Shown here one piece after another: positions 23,707-30,727 of a stretch of 38,301 nt of DNA. The translations under genes were made by a program, and so were the position numbers. Position 1 is the stretch's first letter, and each line of letters starts with the position of its first letter. A model generated the notes under the pieces. It made no database searches. It was not told the origin of the DNA and was given only the letters and a program-made list of their open reading frames with translations. The DNA is from a virus: the IMG/VR virus record IMGVR_UViG_3300042889_000741, positions 1 to 38,301 of that record; one strand, 5' to 3'.

Positions 23707-23874
23707 ATGAAAACAAAAGAATGCGAAAACTGCGATGGCACAGGTACTATTGAAGTACGTGCCATATGCACAGTATATCCTTACAGCGAATGTTGTGGCG
23801 GGTGTACGGACGATGTTGATTGTCCAGAATGCGACGGATCAGGCGAAATTGAAGATGAAGATGAAGAAGAATAG
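23707..23874 (+). CDS. Small DnaJ-type zinc-finger protein
   Basis: The 55-residue protein has CENCDGTG and CPECDGSG, the two halves of a DnaJ central-domain zinc site, with an additional CCGGC between them and an acidic tail (EIEDEDEEE). The ATG at 23707 is preferred to an upstream in-frame TTG at 23644, because the promoter and palindrome occupy the intervening bases. Such small zinc-finger proteins are common in early regions of phages; a chaperone-like or protein-binding role is plausible but unproved. Confidence 0.7.
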   Translation: MKTKECENCDGTGTIEVRAICTVYPYSECCGGCTDDVDCPECDGSGEIEDEDEEE

Positions 23875-23895
23875 TAACCAAACAAAAACAATTAT

Positions 23896-24066
23896 ATGAC
23901 AAACCAAGACACGCTACTTTTAACGATAGTAATTTTCCTAGGGATTATCGCTTACCTAACAATTAGCGAGGAGTATAAATGGACGTATAACCATGACCGA
24001 ACCTATAGGAAACACAAAAAGAAACGCGGTTTAGTTCAAAAGAAAACGAAAAACGGATGGGAGTAG
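23896..24066 (+). CDS. Small membrane protein
   Basis: The 56-residue ORF has an N-terminal membrane segment (TLLLTIVIFLGIIAYLTISE) and a basic C-terminal half (YRKHKKKRGLVQKKTKNG). It is preceded by the leader motif ACCAAACAAA (23877-23886) and overlaps the next ORF by 10 bp. It may act early at the host inner membrane. Function unknown. Confidence 0.6.
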   Translation: MTNQDTLLLTIVIFLGIIAYLTISEEYKWTYNHDRTYRKHKKKRGLVQKKTKNGWE

Positions 24067-24212
24067 AAATTTACCGCGACTTGCTTTTAGAAGCCAATTA
24101 TTGTCTATTGGTAGCAGTCGTAATGGAAATTGAGGGGGAGGATGTAAGTGAAGAACGTGGAATTGCAGAAATGGAATTATTAATTAACGAAAAATTACTA
24201 TGGACAAATTAA
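24057..24212 (+). CDS. Small acidic protein
   Basis: The 51-residue ORF overlaps its neighbours on both sides (10 bp and 13 bp), as expected in a compact early operon. It is helical and acidic (LLLEANYCLLVAVVMEIEGE, ERGIAEMELLINEK). No family recognised. Confidence 0.55.
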   Translation: MGVEIYRDLLLEANYCLLVAVVMEIEGEDVSEERGIAEMELLINEKLLWTN

Positions 24213-24337
24213 CATTTAATGCTTGGCGCGCTTATATCATGCTTGCGCAAGGACACAAAGAACAATTCTTAGCTTATTGCGATTCGTGCAATTTTAGCGT
24301 AGATGAAATTAATCACATTATAAATCAAACGGTATGA
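24200..24337 (+). CDS. Small protein before the PP-loop gene
   Basis: The 45-residue ORF overlaps the previous ORF by 13 bp and the next gene by 4 bp (ATGA). Its sequence (LTFNAWRAYIMLAQGHKEQF, then YCDSCNFSVDEINHIINQTV) looks like a small helical protein. The ATGA overlap suggests translational coupling to the DUF3440 gene. No family recognised. Confidence 0.55.
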   Translation: MDKLTFNAWRAYIMLAQGHKEQFLAYCDSCNFSVDEINHIINQTV

Positions 24338-25629
24338 AGCAGTATAACAATGAATTGAATGTTTATGAAGCATCAAAAGAACGTATTGACTTCATATTTA
24401 AAAATTTTAAAAGAATATACATAAGTTTTAGTGGAGGAAAAGATAGTGGAGTTATGTTAAACCTTGTTATTTCTTACATGAAAGAACATAACATAAAAGA
24501 AAAAGTGGGTTTAATGATAATGGATAATGAAGCTAATTTTAATCTTTCTTTAGAGTTTATGCATAGAATGGTAAAGGAAAACTTAAACTATTTAGATGTT
24601 TACTGGTGTTGTTTACCTATTTCTTTGCCTTGTACGGTAAGTTCTTATGCTATAAATTGGCAATGTTGGGGGGTAAATGACGAGCAATCGTGGATAAAAC
24701 CAATGTCTAAGGAAAAATATATTGTAAACATCGATAATCATAAATTTGATTTTTTTAGAGAAAATATGAATTATGATGAGTTTTGGGATAAGTTCGGCGA
24801 TTGGTATGCTAATGGAGAATCTTGTGCTTGTTTGATAGGGATAAGAACAGATGAAAGCTTAAACAGGTATAGAGCTATTATGAATCAAGATAAAACAATG
24901 TTAGACAATAAATTTTGGACTAAAAAAAACACAAACTTTGTTTACAATTGTTACCCTATATTCGATTGGAAAACACAGGATATTTGGGTTGCCAATGGTA
25001 AGTTTGAATGGGATTATAATAAGCTATATGATATTTTTTGGAAAGCTGGATTAACAATATCTCAAATGAGAGTAGCTAGTCCTTTCATGAGTGAATCAAA
25101 ATCTAGTTTAAATATGTATAGAGTTATTGATGCTGAAATATGGTCTAGATTATGCGCTAGAGTTTCTGGTGCAAATTTTATAGCCACATATGGAAAACAA
25201 TTAACTTACAGAAGTTTTAAACTTCCAGAAGGACATACTTGGAAAAGCTTTACTAAATTTTTACTAGAAACTTTACCTAAAGAAAGCGGAGAAAATTTTA
25301 AGTCGCGCTTCATTCAAAGTATTAAGTATTGGTGGAGAGTGGGGCGCGGATTGGATGAAAAGGTTATTAGGGATTTAAAGAAAAACAATATTGATTTTGT
25401 TATAGGGGAAAATACTAGGCACGGGAACAAAGATAAAAGGTGTGTTAGAATGATTCCTCCAGACCATTTAGATATGCTTAACTGTCATAATTCAGAGGTT
25501 ACAAGCTGGAAAAGATTTACTTTGACAATCTTAAAAAATGACCATACTTGTAAATACTTAGGGCTTGCCCCAACAAAAGAACAAGCTATTAGACAAAATG
25601 AAATTAAAGAAAAATATAAAAAATTATAA
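24334..25629 (+). CDS. DUF3440 PP-loop (PAPS reductase-like) protein, IbrA-like
   Basis: The 431-residue protein carries the PP-loop SGGKDS at residues 33-38, in YISFSGGKDSGVMLNL, the ATP-pyrophosphatase signature of PAPS reductases, DndC and tRNA-thiolation enzymes. The segment CACLIGIRTDESLNRYRAI and a C-terminal domain with VTSWKRFTLTILKNDHTCKY match the DUF3440 / IbrA pattern. It should bind ATP and activate a substrate by adenylation; the substrate is unknown. It is followed 2 bp later by the cupin and then by the ParB-like gene, recalling the IbrA-IbrB pair of E. coli phage-like elements. Its codons are very AT-rich compared with the late genes, which may reflect horizontal gain. Confidence 0.85.
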   Translation: MKQYNNELNVYEASKERIDFIFKNFKRIYISFSGGKDSGVMLNLVISYMKEHNIKEKVGLMIMDNEANFNLSLEFMHRMVKENLNYLDVYWCCLPISLPCTVSSYAINWQCWGVNDEQSWIKPMSKEKYIVNIDNHKFDFFRENMNYDEFWDKFGDWYANGESCACLIGIRTDESLNRYRAIMNQDKTMLDNKFWTKKNTNFVYNCYPIFDWKTQDIWVANGKFEWDYNKLYDIFWKAGLTISQMRVASPFMSESKSSLNMYRVIDAEIWSRLCARVSGANFIATYGKQLTYRSFKLPEGHTWKSFTKFLLETLPKESGENFKSRFIQSIKYWWRVGRGLDEKVIRDLKKNNIDFVIGENTRHGNKDKRCVRMIPPDHLDMLNCHNSEVTSWKRFTLTILKNDHTCKYLGLAPTKEQAIRQNEIKEKYKKL

Positions 25630-25631
25630 TT

Positions 25632-26009
25632 ATGAAAATTAGAACGATAAAAGAAATAGAATATACAGAAAGAGATGTAACGTTTAAAGAGGGTAGGAGC
25701 TTAAGGTTAATACTTGAATCTGATAACATGGGGTTTTCTTTCCATAAAACAATAATACCAAAAGGACAAAAAGGATTATGGCACTATAAAAACCATTTAG
25801 AATCTTGTTTTTGTGTAAAAGGAAAAGCAATTCTTACAAATCTAGATAATGGAGAAAGTTTTTTAATAGTTCCAGATACAATCTATATTTTAGATAAAAA
25901 TGATAGACATACTTTTGAATCGCTAGAAGATGTTATTTTATTAAGTGTTTTTAATCCTCCAGTTAAGGGAACAGAAACACATTTAAGTGATGGCTCATAT
26001 TCAATTTAG
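25632..26009 (+). CDS. Ectoine-synthase-like cupin (EctC homolog)
   Basis: The 125-residue protein is a single cupin very like ectoine synthase in length and sequence. It contains MGFSFHKTIIPKGQKGLWHY, KNHLESCFCVKG, TIYILDKNDRH and the terminal VFNPPVKGTETHLSDGSY. In the EctC numbering as I remember it, the iron ligands Glu57, Tyr85 and His93 fall on the same residues here, and Arg25, Thr40, Phe107, Glu115 and His117 are kept. Two usual residues differ: Gly21 instead of Trp and Ser105 instead of Cys. No ectA or ectB lies in the window, so it may have another substrate or use a host intermediate. It is embedded between the PP-loop and ParB-like genes. Confidence 0.8.
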   Translation: MKIRTIKEIEYTERDVTFKEGRSLRLILESDNMGFSFHKTIIPKGQKGLWHYKNHLESCFCVKGKAILTNLDNGESFLIVPDTIYILDKNDRHTFESLEDVILLSVFNPPVKGTETHLSDGSYSI

Positions 26010-26030
26010 TAACCAATTAAAAACAATAAT

Positions 26031-26552
26031 ATGAATAATTTTATTTCACCAGTTTACGGAGTTAAAGCAGTTCCTTTTGAAAAGGTTCAAGCAAATGATT
26101 ATAATCCAAATAGTGTTGCTCCTCCAGAAATGGAGTTGTTAGAAACTTCAATTTGGGAAGATGGCTATACTATGCCAATAGTTTGCTTTTATGATGAATC
26201 AATTGATAAATATATTGTTGTCGATGGATTCCATAGGTATAGCACTATGAAGAATAGTAAAAGAATATTTGAACGGGAAAATGGAATGTTACCAGTATCT
26301 GTTATCGACAAAGATATTTCAGATAGAATGGCATCTACTATTCGACATAATAGAGCAAGAGGCTCTCACTCTATTGATTTGATGAGCAACATTGTTTCTG
26401 AGCTGGTTGAAATGGGAAAAGGAGACGCTTGGATTTGTAAGCATGTTGGTATGAGTAAAGATGAATTGTTAAGAATGAAGCAAATAACAGGATTAGCTTC
26501 ATTATTTGCTAATAAAGATTTTTCAGCAAGTTGGGAAGCTCAGTCAGAATAA
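26031..26552 (+). CDS. ParB/Srx-fold protein, IbrB-like
   Basis: The 173-residue protein has the N-terminal ParB/Srx fold: VQANDYNPNSVAPPEMELLE, SIWEDGYTMPIVCFY, and the motif YIVVDGFHRYSTM. Then comes IRHNRARGSHSIDLMSNIVS, a segment resembling IbrB, and a helix-turn-helix-like region (ICKHVGMSKDELLRMKQITG). ParB-fold enzymes bind nucleotides and can act as CTPase, kinase or nuclease. It is preceded by a short A-rich leader after the cupin gene, and its end overlaps the next ORF by 22 bp. It is the likely partner of the IbrA-like protein. Confidence 0.8.
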   Translation: MNNFISPVYGVKAVPFEKVQANDYNPNSVAPPEMELLETSIWEDGYTMPIVCFYDESIDKYIVVDGFHRYSTMKNSKRIFERENGMLPVSVIDKDISDRMASTIRHNRARGSHSIDLMSNIVSELVEMGKGDAWICKHVGMSKDELLRMKQITGLASLFANKDFSASWEAQSE

Positions 26553-26992
26553 AACAAGTTTATGTTCCGTACTGGAAATGGGAGTGTTTCCAGAGCGGGA
26601 TGTGGAATAAGGTAGATAAACAAACTGAGTTAATAATGCTAAAAAAAGCAATCATATTTACTGGTAATTATGTTGATTATGAAAAATCAATGAACGATGT
26701 TGTTTTTAAATGGAAAAACACTATGTTAAATAATTTAAGCAATTTATCGATAAATAGAAAAGCTTTTTTAGGTCATTGTGCGGTTTTTTATAAAATGCAA
26801 ATTCCAGAATACATAGTTAGGGAAGCGTGGAAAATGCTTACAGATGAACAAAGAATTAAAGCAAATATATCTGCAGAAAACACAATAAAAAAATGGGAAT
26901 TATGGTACATGAACGAGTCAAAGAGTATATTGAAACATGGGAAAAAAGATGCTATAAAAACGGGATACCAGACGAAGCTCCCATTCAAATAA
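26531..26992 (+). CDS. Hypothetical protein of the IbrA/EctC/IbrB cassette
   Basis: The 153-residue protein overlaps the ParB-like gene by 22 bp. Near its start is a striking aromatic segment, VYVPYWKWECFQSGMW, followed by helices and a basic C-terminus. The listed start is a TTG at 26531; no ATG exists before the aromatic segment, and an ATA at 26549 overlapping the upstream TAA would also fit. The protein seems to be linked by overlap to both neighbours, so it probably acts with the cassette. No family named. Confidence 0.6.
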   Translation: MGSSVRIKQVYVPYWKWECFQSGMWNKVDKQTELIMLKKAIIFTGNYVDYEKSMNDVVFKWKNTMLNNLSNLSINRKAFLGHCAVFYKMQIPEYIVREAWKMLTDEQRIKANISAENTIKKWELWYMNESKSILKHGKKDAIKTGYQTKLPFK

Positions 26993-27162
26993 GCGACAAA
27001 GTGCCATCTTATAAAATGATTTGTATTGCTCTTTTAAAAAACGATTTGCAATTAACGTCATTAGGTTATAAAGCAAAGCAAAGCAAATTTTATTCGATAT
27101 TAAAAAGAATTGAAATAAGCGCAAGGCACACAGATAAACCAAAACAACTAAAATTATTTTAA
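26893..27162 (+). CDS. Stand-alone homolog of the DUF3440 C-terminal domain
   Basis: The 89-residue protein overlaps the preceding gene by 100 bp. Its sequence KVPSYKMICIALLKNDLQLT followed by SLGY aligns with VTSWKRFTLTILKNDHTCKY followed by LGL at the end of the 431-residue PP-loop protein (shared S-[WY]-K, LKND, LG). It therefore looks like a separate copy of that C-terminal domain. The N-terminal part (VKEYIETWEKRCYKNGIPDE, then AP) resembles IbrA-associated segments. The start could be the ATG at 26893 or at 26902. Function is inferred as an accessory to the PP-loop enzyme. Confidence 0.6.
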   Translation: MGIMVHERVKEYIETWEKRCYKNGIPDEAPIQISDKVPSYKMICIALLKNDLQLTSLGYKAKQSKFYSILKRIEISARHTDKPKQLKLF

Positions 27163-27180
27163 TCAACTAAACCAAACAAC

Positions 27181-27390
27181 ATGAACTTAAAACACTTTAT
27201 TAGAATCTTATGCAAAGACGCAAACTTATCCACCCGTAAAATGAGCGCAAAAATAGGGCTTAACCAACAATCGTTATACAGAAAACAAGTTACGGAAAAT
27301 TTGACGGTCAAAGAATTGAAGCGCTGCCTTGAATGCAATGGGGTTGAACTTGTGATCGTTTACAAGGGCGAAAATTATGTTATTATTTAG
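27181..27390 (+). CDS. Small helix-turn-helix protein
   Basis: The 69-residue protein has a Cro/XRE-like helix-turn-helix (LSTRKMSAKIGLNQQSLYRK) and a short C-terminal strand (VELVIVYKGENYVI), a common layout of small phage DNA-binding proteins. The leader has ACCAAACAAC (27171-27180). It lies before the methyltransferase gene and may bind operators such as TGGTATACCA, but this is a guess. Confidence 0.65.
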   Translation: MNLKHFIRILCKDANLSTRKMSAKIGLNQQSLYRKQVTENLTVKELKRCLECNGVELVIVYKGENYVII

Positions 27391-27392
27391 TT

Positions 27393-28052
27393 ATGAAATA
27401 CAAAATACTAAACTTATACGCTTGCTTAGGTGGCAATCGTTACAAATGGGATGAAGTAGCCGATAATATAGAAGTTACTGCGGTAGAATGGGATGCGGAA
27501 CTAGCAAGGCTATACCAAGAAAGGTTTCCTAAAGATATTGTAATAGTAGCCGACGCGCACCAATACTTACTAGACCATTATAAAGAGTTTGATTTTATTT
27601 GGAGTTCGCCCCCTTGTCCAAGCCATAGTAGGGCAAGATTTGCGAGGAGAAACACAACTACGCCAATTTATCCAGACTTAAAACTTTATGAGGAAATATT
27701 GTTTTTAGAAAATTATTATGAGGGTAAATATTGCGTAGAAAATGTAATTCCTTATTATGAACCTTTAATTCCCGCAATTAAAAAAGGTAGGCATTTATAT
27801 TGGACTAATTTTCCTTTGCCTAATAATATAATGGAAAGAAAGTGTTCTATAATGGAAAGCAAAAATGAAACTAAAAAATGGTGCGAATTTCATAATTATG
27901 ATTTTACTAAATATAAAGGAAAACAGGTTGTTCAAAAAATAGCTCGAAACCTTGTCGATTATGAAGCTGGTAAAACAATTTTACAAACTGCTTTTGGAAT
28001 ACAAGTAAAAGAAAACGCTAAACAAGTATCAATTTTTGATGAATTAGAATAA
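27393..28052 (+). CDS. DNA cytosine-C5 methyltransferase
   Basis: The 219-residue protein has the main motifs of cytosine-C5 methyltransferases: motif I in ILNLYACLGGNRYKW, motif IV WSSPPCPSHS with the catalytic Cys75, and motif VI VENVIPY (Glu116-Asn117-Val118). It transfers methyl groups from S-adenosylmethionine to cytosine. It is shorter than typical (about 300-400 residues), mainly from a short target-recognition region, and may have a simple target. It probably protects phage DNA from host restriction. The gene stands alone, without a restriction nuclease. Confidence 0.85.
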   Translation: MKYKILNLYACLGGNRYKWDEVADNIEVTAVEWDAELARLYQERFPKDIVIVADAHQYLLDHYKEFDFIWSSPPCPSHSRARFARRNTTTPIYPDLKLYEEILFLENYYEGKYCVENVIPYYEPLIPAIKKGRHLYWTNFPLPNNIMERKCSIMESKNETKKWCEFHNYDFTKYKGKQVVQKIARNLVDYEAGKTILQTAFGIQVKENAKQVSIFDELE

Positions 28053-28060
28053 GTTCTTAT

Positions 28061-28136
28061 TTAGAATCATTCTAACTTTATACTTTATAGCATAAATTCA
28101 AGATAGTTTTATTAAATTCGTGGTATACCAAACAAA
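28061..28136 (+). promoter_or_regulatory. Early promoter/operator module before replication genes
   Basis: The palindrome TTAGAA-TCA-TTCTAA (28061-28075) is followed by a -7-like TAAATTCG (28113-28120), the palindrome TGGTATACCA (28121-28130) and ACCAAACAAA (28127-28136). The last 24 bases are identical to 23672-23695. It occupies the 92-bp gap after the methyltransferase gene. Confidence 0.6.
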
Positions 28137-28144
28137 TAACGATT

Positions 28145-28417
28145 ATGAGAAAGCCAACAAAACAACATCACAAAGATTATGCAAACAGTTTAAAAGCCTT
28201 GCAAAAGGTTATTAAACTTTGCCAAAAAAACGGTATTTATTTTTATGCTGCGCACGTTCATTGTACATCGGATTTAGACGCCGAACCATCCATTTTGGTA
28301 GAACCAAACGGGGTTGATTTGAGTACTGTTTTCGATGTGCTTTTTGAACAACAAAACGACACGCTTAACTATGTGTACGTTAATGTTGATGGAATCAAAG
28401 TAAGATTAACAATTTAA
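28145..28417 (+). CDS. Hypothetical early protein
   Basis: The 90-residue protein begins 8 bases after the ACCAAACAAA leader motif. An N-terminal helix (YANSLKALQKVIKLCQKNGI) is followed by strands (YFYAAHVHCTSDLDAEPSIL, TLNYVYVNVDGIKVRL). No family recognised. It opens the replication/recombination operon. Confidence 0.6.
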   Translation: MRKPTKQHHKDYANSLKALQKVIKLCQKNGIYFYAAHVHCTSDLDAEPSILVEPNGVDLSTVFDVLFEQQNDTLNYVYVNVDGIKVRLTI

Positions 28418-28427
28418 AACTAAGGAT

Positions 28428-28904
28428 ATGAAAACACATTTCAAAAAACTAAGAAATCCAAATTTTATAGGCTCATGGGATTTAGCCGATGAAAATGGTA
28501 AGTACGTCGATACAATTGTAACGATTATCGAAGCTAAAAAACAAATGGTTCACGATGGAAATGGTGGTGAAGCTGAATGCGCGGTTGCTCATTTGAAAGA
28601 GTTTAAGCCGCTAATTCTAAACAGCACCAATTCAAAAGCTATTGCAAAGGCTTTAGGTTCTGAATTTATAGAGGACTGGTACGGCAAACGAATTACTTTG
28701 ACCGTTAAAAAAGTAAAAGCATTTGGTGAATTTCACGACGCAATTAGAGTAGCTGTAACCGCGCCAAAATTACCAGAGCTTACGCCAACTCACGAAAAGT
28801 GGGAAAGCGCAAAGGAAGCTTTAAAAAGTGGCAAAACAACAATTCAACAAATACAAACTAAATACTTTATTAGCGATGAAAACATTACCAACATTCAGAA
28901 TTAG
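28428..28904 (+). CDS. Recombination-associated protein next to YqaJ nuclease
   Basis: The 158-residue protein begins with FKKLRNPNFIGSWDLADENG and contains VAHLKEFKPLILNSTNSKAI and DWYGKRITLTVKKVKAFGEF, a pattern often found directly before YqaJ nucleases in Bacteroidetes phages. The strand order suggests an OB-like fold. It overlaps the nuclease gene by 29 bp. It may bind single-stranded DNA or be the annealing partner of the nuclease; this is inferred from place. Confidence 0.6.
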   Translation: MKTHFKKLRNPNFIGSWDLADENGKYVDTIVTIIEAKKQMVHDGNGGEAECAVAHLKEFKPLILNSTNSKAIAKALGSEFIEDWYGKRITLTVKKVKAFGEFHDAIRVAVTAPKLPELTPTHEKWESAKEALKSGKTTIQQIQTKYFISDENITNIQN

Positions 28905-29553
28905 ATGTAGCGCAATTGGTCAAATTATGACCAACGGACGCGCAAAAGACACAATGGGGCAAACTTGCATTACCTATTTGGAAAATTGGGTAAAAGAGCA
29001 AGTGTACGGTAAACGTAAAGAACTATACGGAAATGCCATCATGAAAGGCACATTGCAAGAAGATTCAGCAATCGAACTACTTAGCGAAGTTCATGGATTC
29101 ATGGTTAAAAACGAAAAGTTTTTTGAAAATGAATACATGACGGGAACGCCCGATATTTTAACCGATATTGTCCGCGATGTAAAATGTTCGCAGGACTGCT
29201 TTAGCTTCCCATTGTTTGAATTGGAAATCGATAAAGGGTATTGGTATCAATTACAAGGTTACATGGCTTTAACGGGGCTTAAAAAGGCTTCATTAGATTA
29301 TTGCTTAGTAGATTCGCCTGAGTTTATTATAGATTCCGATGCAAGAAAAGAAGCCTTTAAGCTAGGACTTGATGAAGTTGACGAAGAACTATACAACAAA
29401 ATAAAAGCCCGTCACAGCTACGAAAATACGCCGATTGAATTGCGTATCAAATCATTCGCTTTTGATTATGACGCGGACGCAATCAAAGCAATAGAAGCGC
29501 GTGTAATAGAGTGTAGAAATTATATAGAAACCGTTTTAATACCTAAGTTATGA
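28876..29553 (+). CDS. YqaJ-like exonuclease
   Basis: The 225-residue protein belongs to the YqaJ / lambda-exonuclease-like PD-(D/E)XK family. Key residues appear in the N-terminal RCSAIGQIMT, then GTLQEDSAIELLSE, EYMTGTPDILTD (catalytic Asp) and VRDVKCSQDCF (xxK position), followed by YWYQLQGYMALTG. It resects double-stranded DNA for recombination. The ATG at 28876 is chosen because homologs start near KTLPTFRIRCSAIG; an in-frame upstream start at 28828 would add 16 odd residues inside the previous gene. It overlaps the next gene by 4 bp. Confidence 0.85.
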   Translation: MKTLPTFRIRCSAIGQIMTNGRAKDTMGQTCITYLENWVKEQVYGKRKELYGNAIMKGTLQEDSAIELLSEVHGFMVKNEKFFENEYMTGTPDILTDIVRDVKCSQDCFSFPLFELEIDKGYWYQLQGYMALTGLKKASLDYCLVDSPEFIIDSDARKEAFKLGLDEVDEELYNKIKARHSYENTPIELRIKSFAFDYDADAIKAIEARVIECRNYIETVLIPKL

Positions 29554-29900
29554 ATATCCATCCCTACATTTTTGCGGGTTTAGAATCCTCACAAGTTATA
29601 AAACCAAGTGAGTTTTTAGATAGGGCCATGAAATTAATTTGCCAGCAAAAATCAGTTAGCGAACAGGATGTTATGGGTAAATCCCGTAAACATTCAATTG
29701 TAATGAGCCGCCATCAATTCGCGTACATTGCTAGAACAAAAACAGATTTAAGCCTTAGTTTTATAGGAGCTTTAATAAATCGCGACCATGCAACAATTTT
29801 GCATTCATGCCGAACGTTTCAAAACTTGCTTGACACTGACGTTTACACAAGGCAAAACCATTTTAAAATAATGCAAGATTTAAGATTTAAAATCAAGTAA
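29550..29900 (+). CDS. DnaA domain-IV-like replication protein
   Basis: The 116-residue protein resembles the DNA-binding C-terminal domain of DnaA, without the ATPase. VMGKSRKHSIVMSRHQFAYI and LSFIGALINRDHATILHSCR reproduce the basic loop and the DnaA signature (G.RDHsTVlha). DnaA-IV-like phage proteins probably bind phage origins or recruit host initiation factors. It lies in an ATGA overlap with the nuclease gene and just before the SSB-like gene and an AT-rich gap. Confidence 0.75.
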   Translation: MNIHPYIFAGLESSQVIKPSEFLDRAMKLICQQKSVSEQDVMGKSRKHSIVMSRHQFAYIARTKTDLSLSFIGALINRDHATILHSCRTFQNLLDTDVYTRQNHFKIMQDLRFKIK

Positions 29901-29919
29901 CAACTAAATCCAAATAACC

Positions 29920-30276
29920 ATGAGTGAAATCAAAGGAAAAATCGTAGTAATTAACGATACACAAGTAGTATCGGACAAATTTCAAAAGCGGGAGTTTGTC
30001 GTGGAAACCGCCGAACAGTATCCCCAATTTATCCCAATGCAGTTTACGCAAGATAAGTGCGACGTGCTGGATAAATACAGCGTAGGGCAAACCGTAACCG
30101 CTCACATTAACATTCGCGGTAAGAAGTACACGAACAAAACAACGGGCGCGGACGGGTATTTTTTAAGTTTGGAATGTTGGCGACTTGAAGCGGAACCCGT
30201 ATCGTCAAAACCAACTTCAGCTAAATCAGCACCTACTAAAGCTGGATTGGTTTCGGAAGATGATCTACCATTTTAA
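29920..30276 (+). CDS. SSB-like DUF3127 protein
   Basis: The 118-residue protein has the DUF3127 OB-like core: EIKGKIVVINDTQVVSDKFQ, REFVVETAEQYPQFIPMQFT and VGQTVTAHINIRGKKYTNKT. It ends in a Ser/Pro/Lys linker and the acidic tip EDDLPF, which imitates the C-terminal tip of SSB used to bind replication partners. It should coat single-stranded DNA. A strong terminator follows 22 bp later. Confidence 0.8.
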   Translation: MSEIKGKIVVINDTQVVSDKFQKREFVVETAEQYPQFIPMQFTQDKCDVLDKYSVGQTVTAHINIRGKKYTNKTTGADGYFLSLECWRLEAEPVSSKPTSAKSAPTKAGLVSEDDLPF

Positions 30277-30298
30277 ACAAATTCTATCCAATTAAAAT

Positions 30299-30328
30299 AA
30301 GCCTCGAGTAATTTCGGGGCTTTTTTTT
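30299..30328 (+). terminator. Terminator after SSB-like gene
   Basis: AAGCCTCGA (30299-30307) pairs with TCGGGGCTT (30314-30322) with one G-U pair and is followed by a T-run. Confidence 0.8.
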
Positions 30329-30607
30329 GGGTTTTGGGGTAAAAAATAAAAAACAACTTTCTAGTATTATCAAGGTAAAGGCAAAAAAGGCAAAAAATTT
30401 TAGTAAATTGATTGTTGTATAAAATAAAATTTAAAAAAAAAAAACGCATTTTTTTATTATGTTTTTTTTTAAAAGTAGTTTCACATATTAGAGTATAGAG
30501 ATAGAGGGCTAATTTTTATACTTTTTTACCTTTCCTTAGATATCATTAGGTTTATTACTGGTAAAAGTTGTTTTTAGTGTTTTAAACTTTTGCTTTTTTT
30601 GCCAGTG
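30329..30607. other. AT-rich gene-free stretch, candidate replication origin
   Basis: No ORF is supported here on either strand. An inverted repeat has arms at 30380-30395 (GGCAAAAAAGGCAAAA) and 30588-30603, 15 of 16 bases matching. Short GGTAAA motifs occur at 30338, 30374 and 30560 and reversed at 30522-30530. Long A and T runs lie between. Place among the DnaA-like, SSB-like and primase genes suggests an origin, but no proven initiator box was found. Confidence 0.35.
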
Positions 30608-30638
30608 TTTGTTTGTATGTATATTTTGTTTATATTTG
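30608..30638 (+). promoter_or_regulatory. Consensus Bacteroidetes promoter for primase operon
   Basis: TTTG (30608-30611), exactly 19 bp, then TATATTTG (30631-30638). This is a full match to TTTG-N19-TAnnTTTG. Transcription would begin near 30642. Confidence 0.75.
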
Positions 30639-30648
30639 TCTTAAAATA

Positions 30649-30727
30649 ACGACCGCTTCAATAAGACATTATTTAAAAGCCTTGTTTCGGAATGCCTCTT
30701 GGTCGTGGCTACCTTAACAGGGCTTTT
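30649..30727 (+). ncRNA. Pseudoknotted 5' leader RNA, copy 1
   Basis: Stem A: ACGACC (30649-30654) with GGTCGT (30701-30706). Stem B: AAAAGCCTTG (30675-30684) with CAGGGCTTTT (30718-30727), 10 bp with one G-U. The order A, B, A', B' makes a pseudoknot. Spacers A-B (20) and A'-B' (11) equal those of the element at 35953-36032, although the stem sequences differ. It stands 17 bases before the primase ATG and should regulate its expression. Confidence 0.55.

Noticed and set aside
24254-24275. AAGAACAATTCTT as another copy of the early palindrome
   Set aside because: It lies inside a small coding region without a promoter and lacks the outer bases of TTTAGAANNNTTCTAAA.
30329-30607. Classical DnaA boxes in the AT-rich stretch
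   Set aside because: No TTATCCACA-type 9-mer was found; only short GGTAAA motifs.
30649-30727. HDV-like ribozyme (A-B-A'-B' order)
   Set aside because: HDV-like ribozymes have only a few bases between the first strands of P1 and P2 and a compact P3; here the spacer is 20 bases and no catalytic core is visible.
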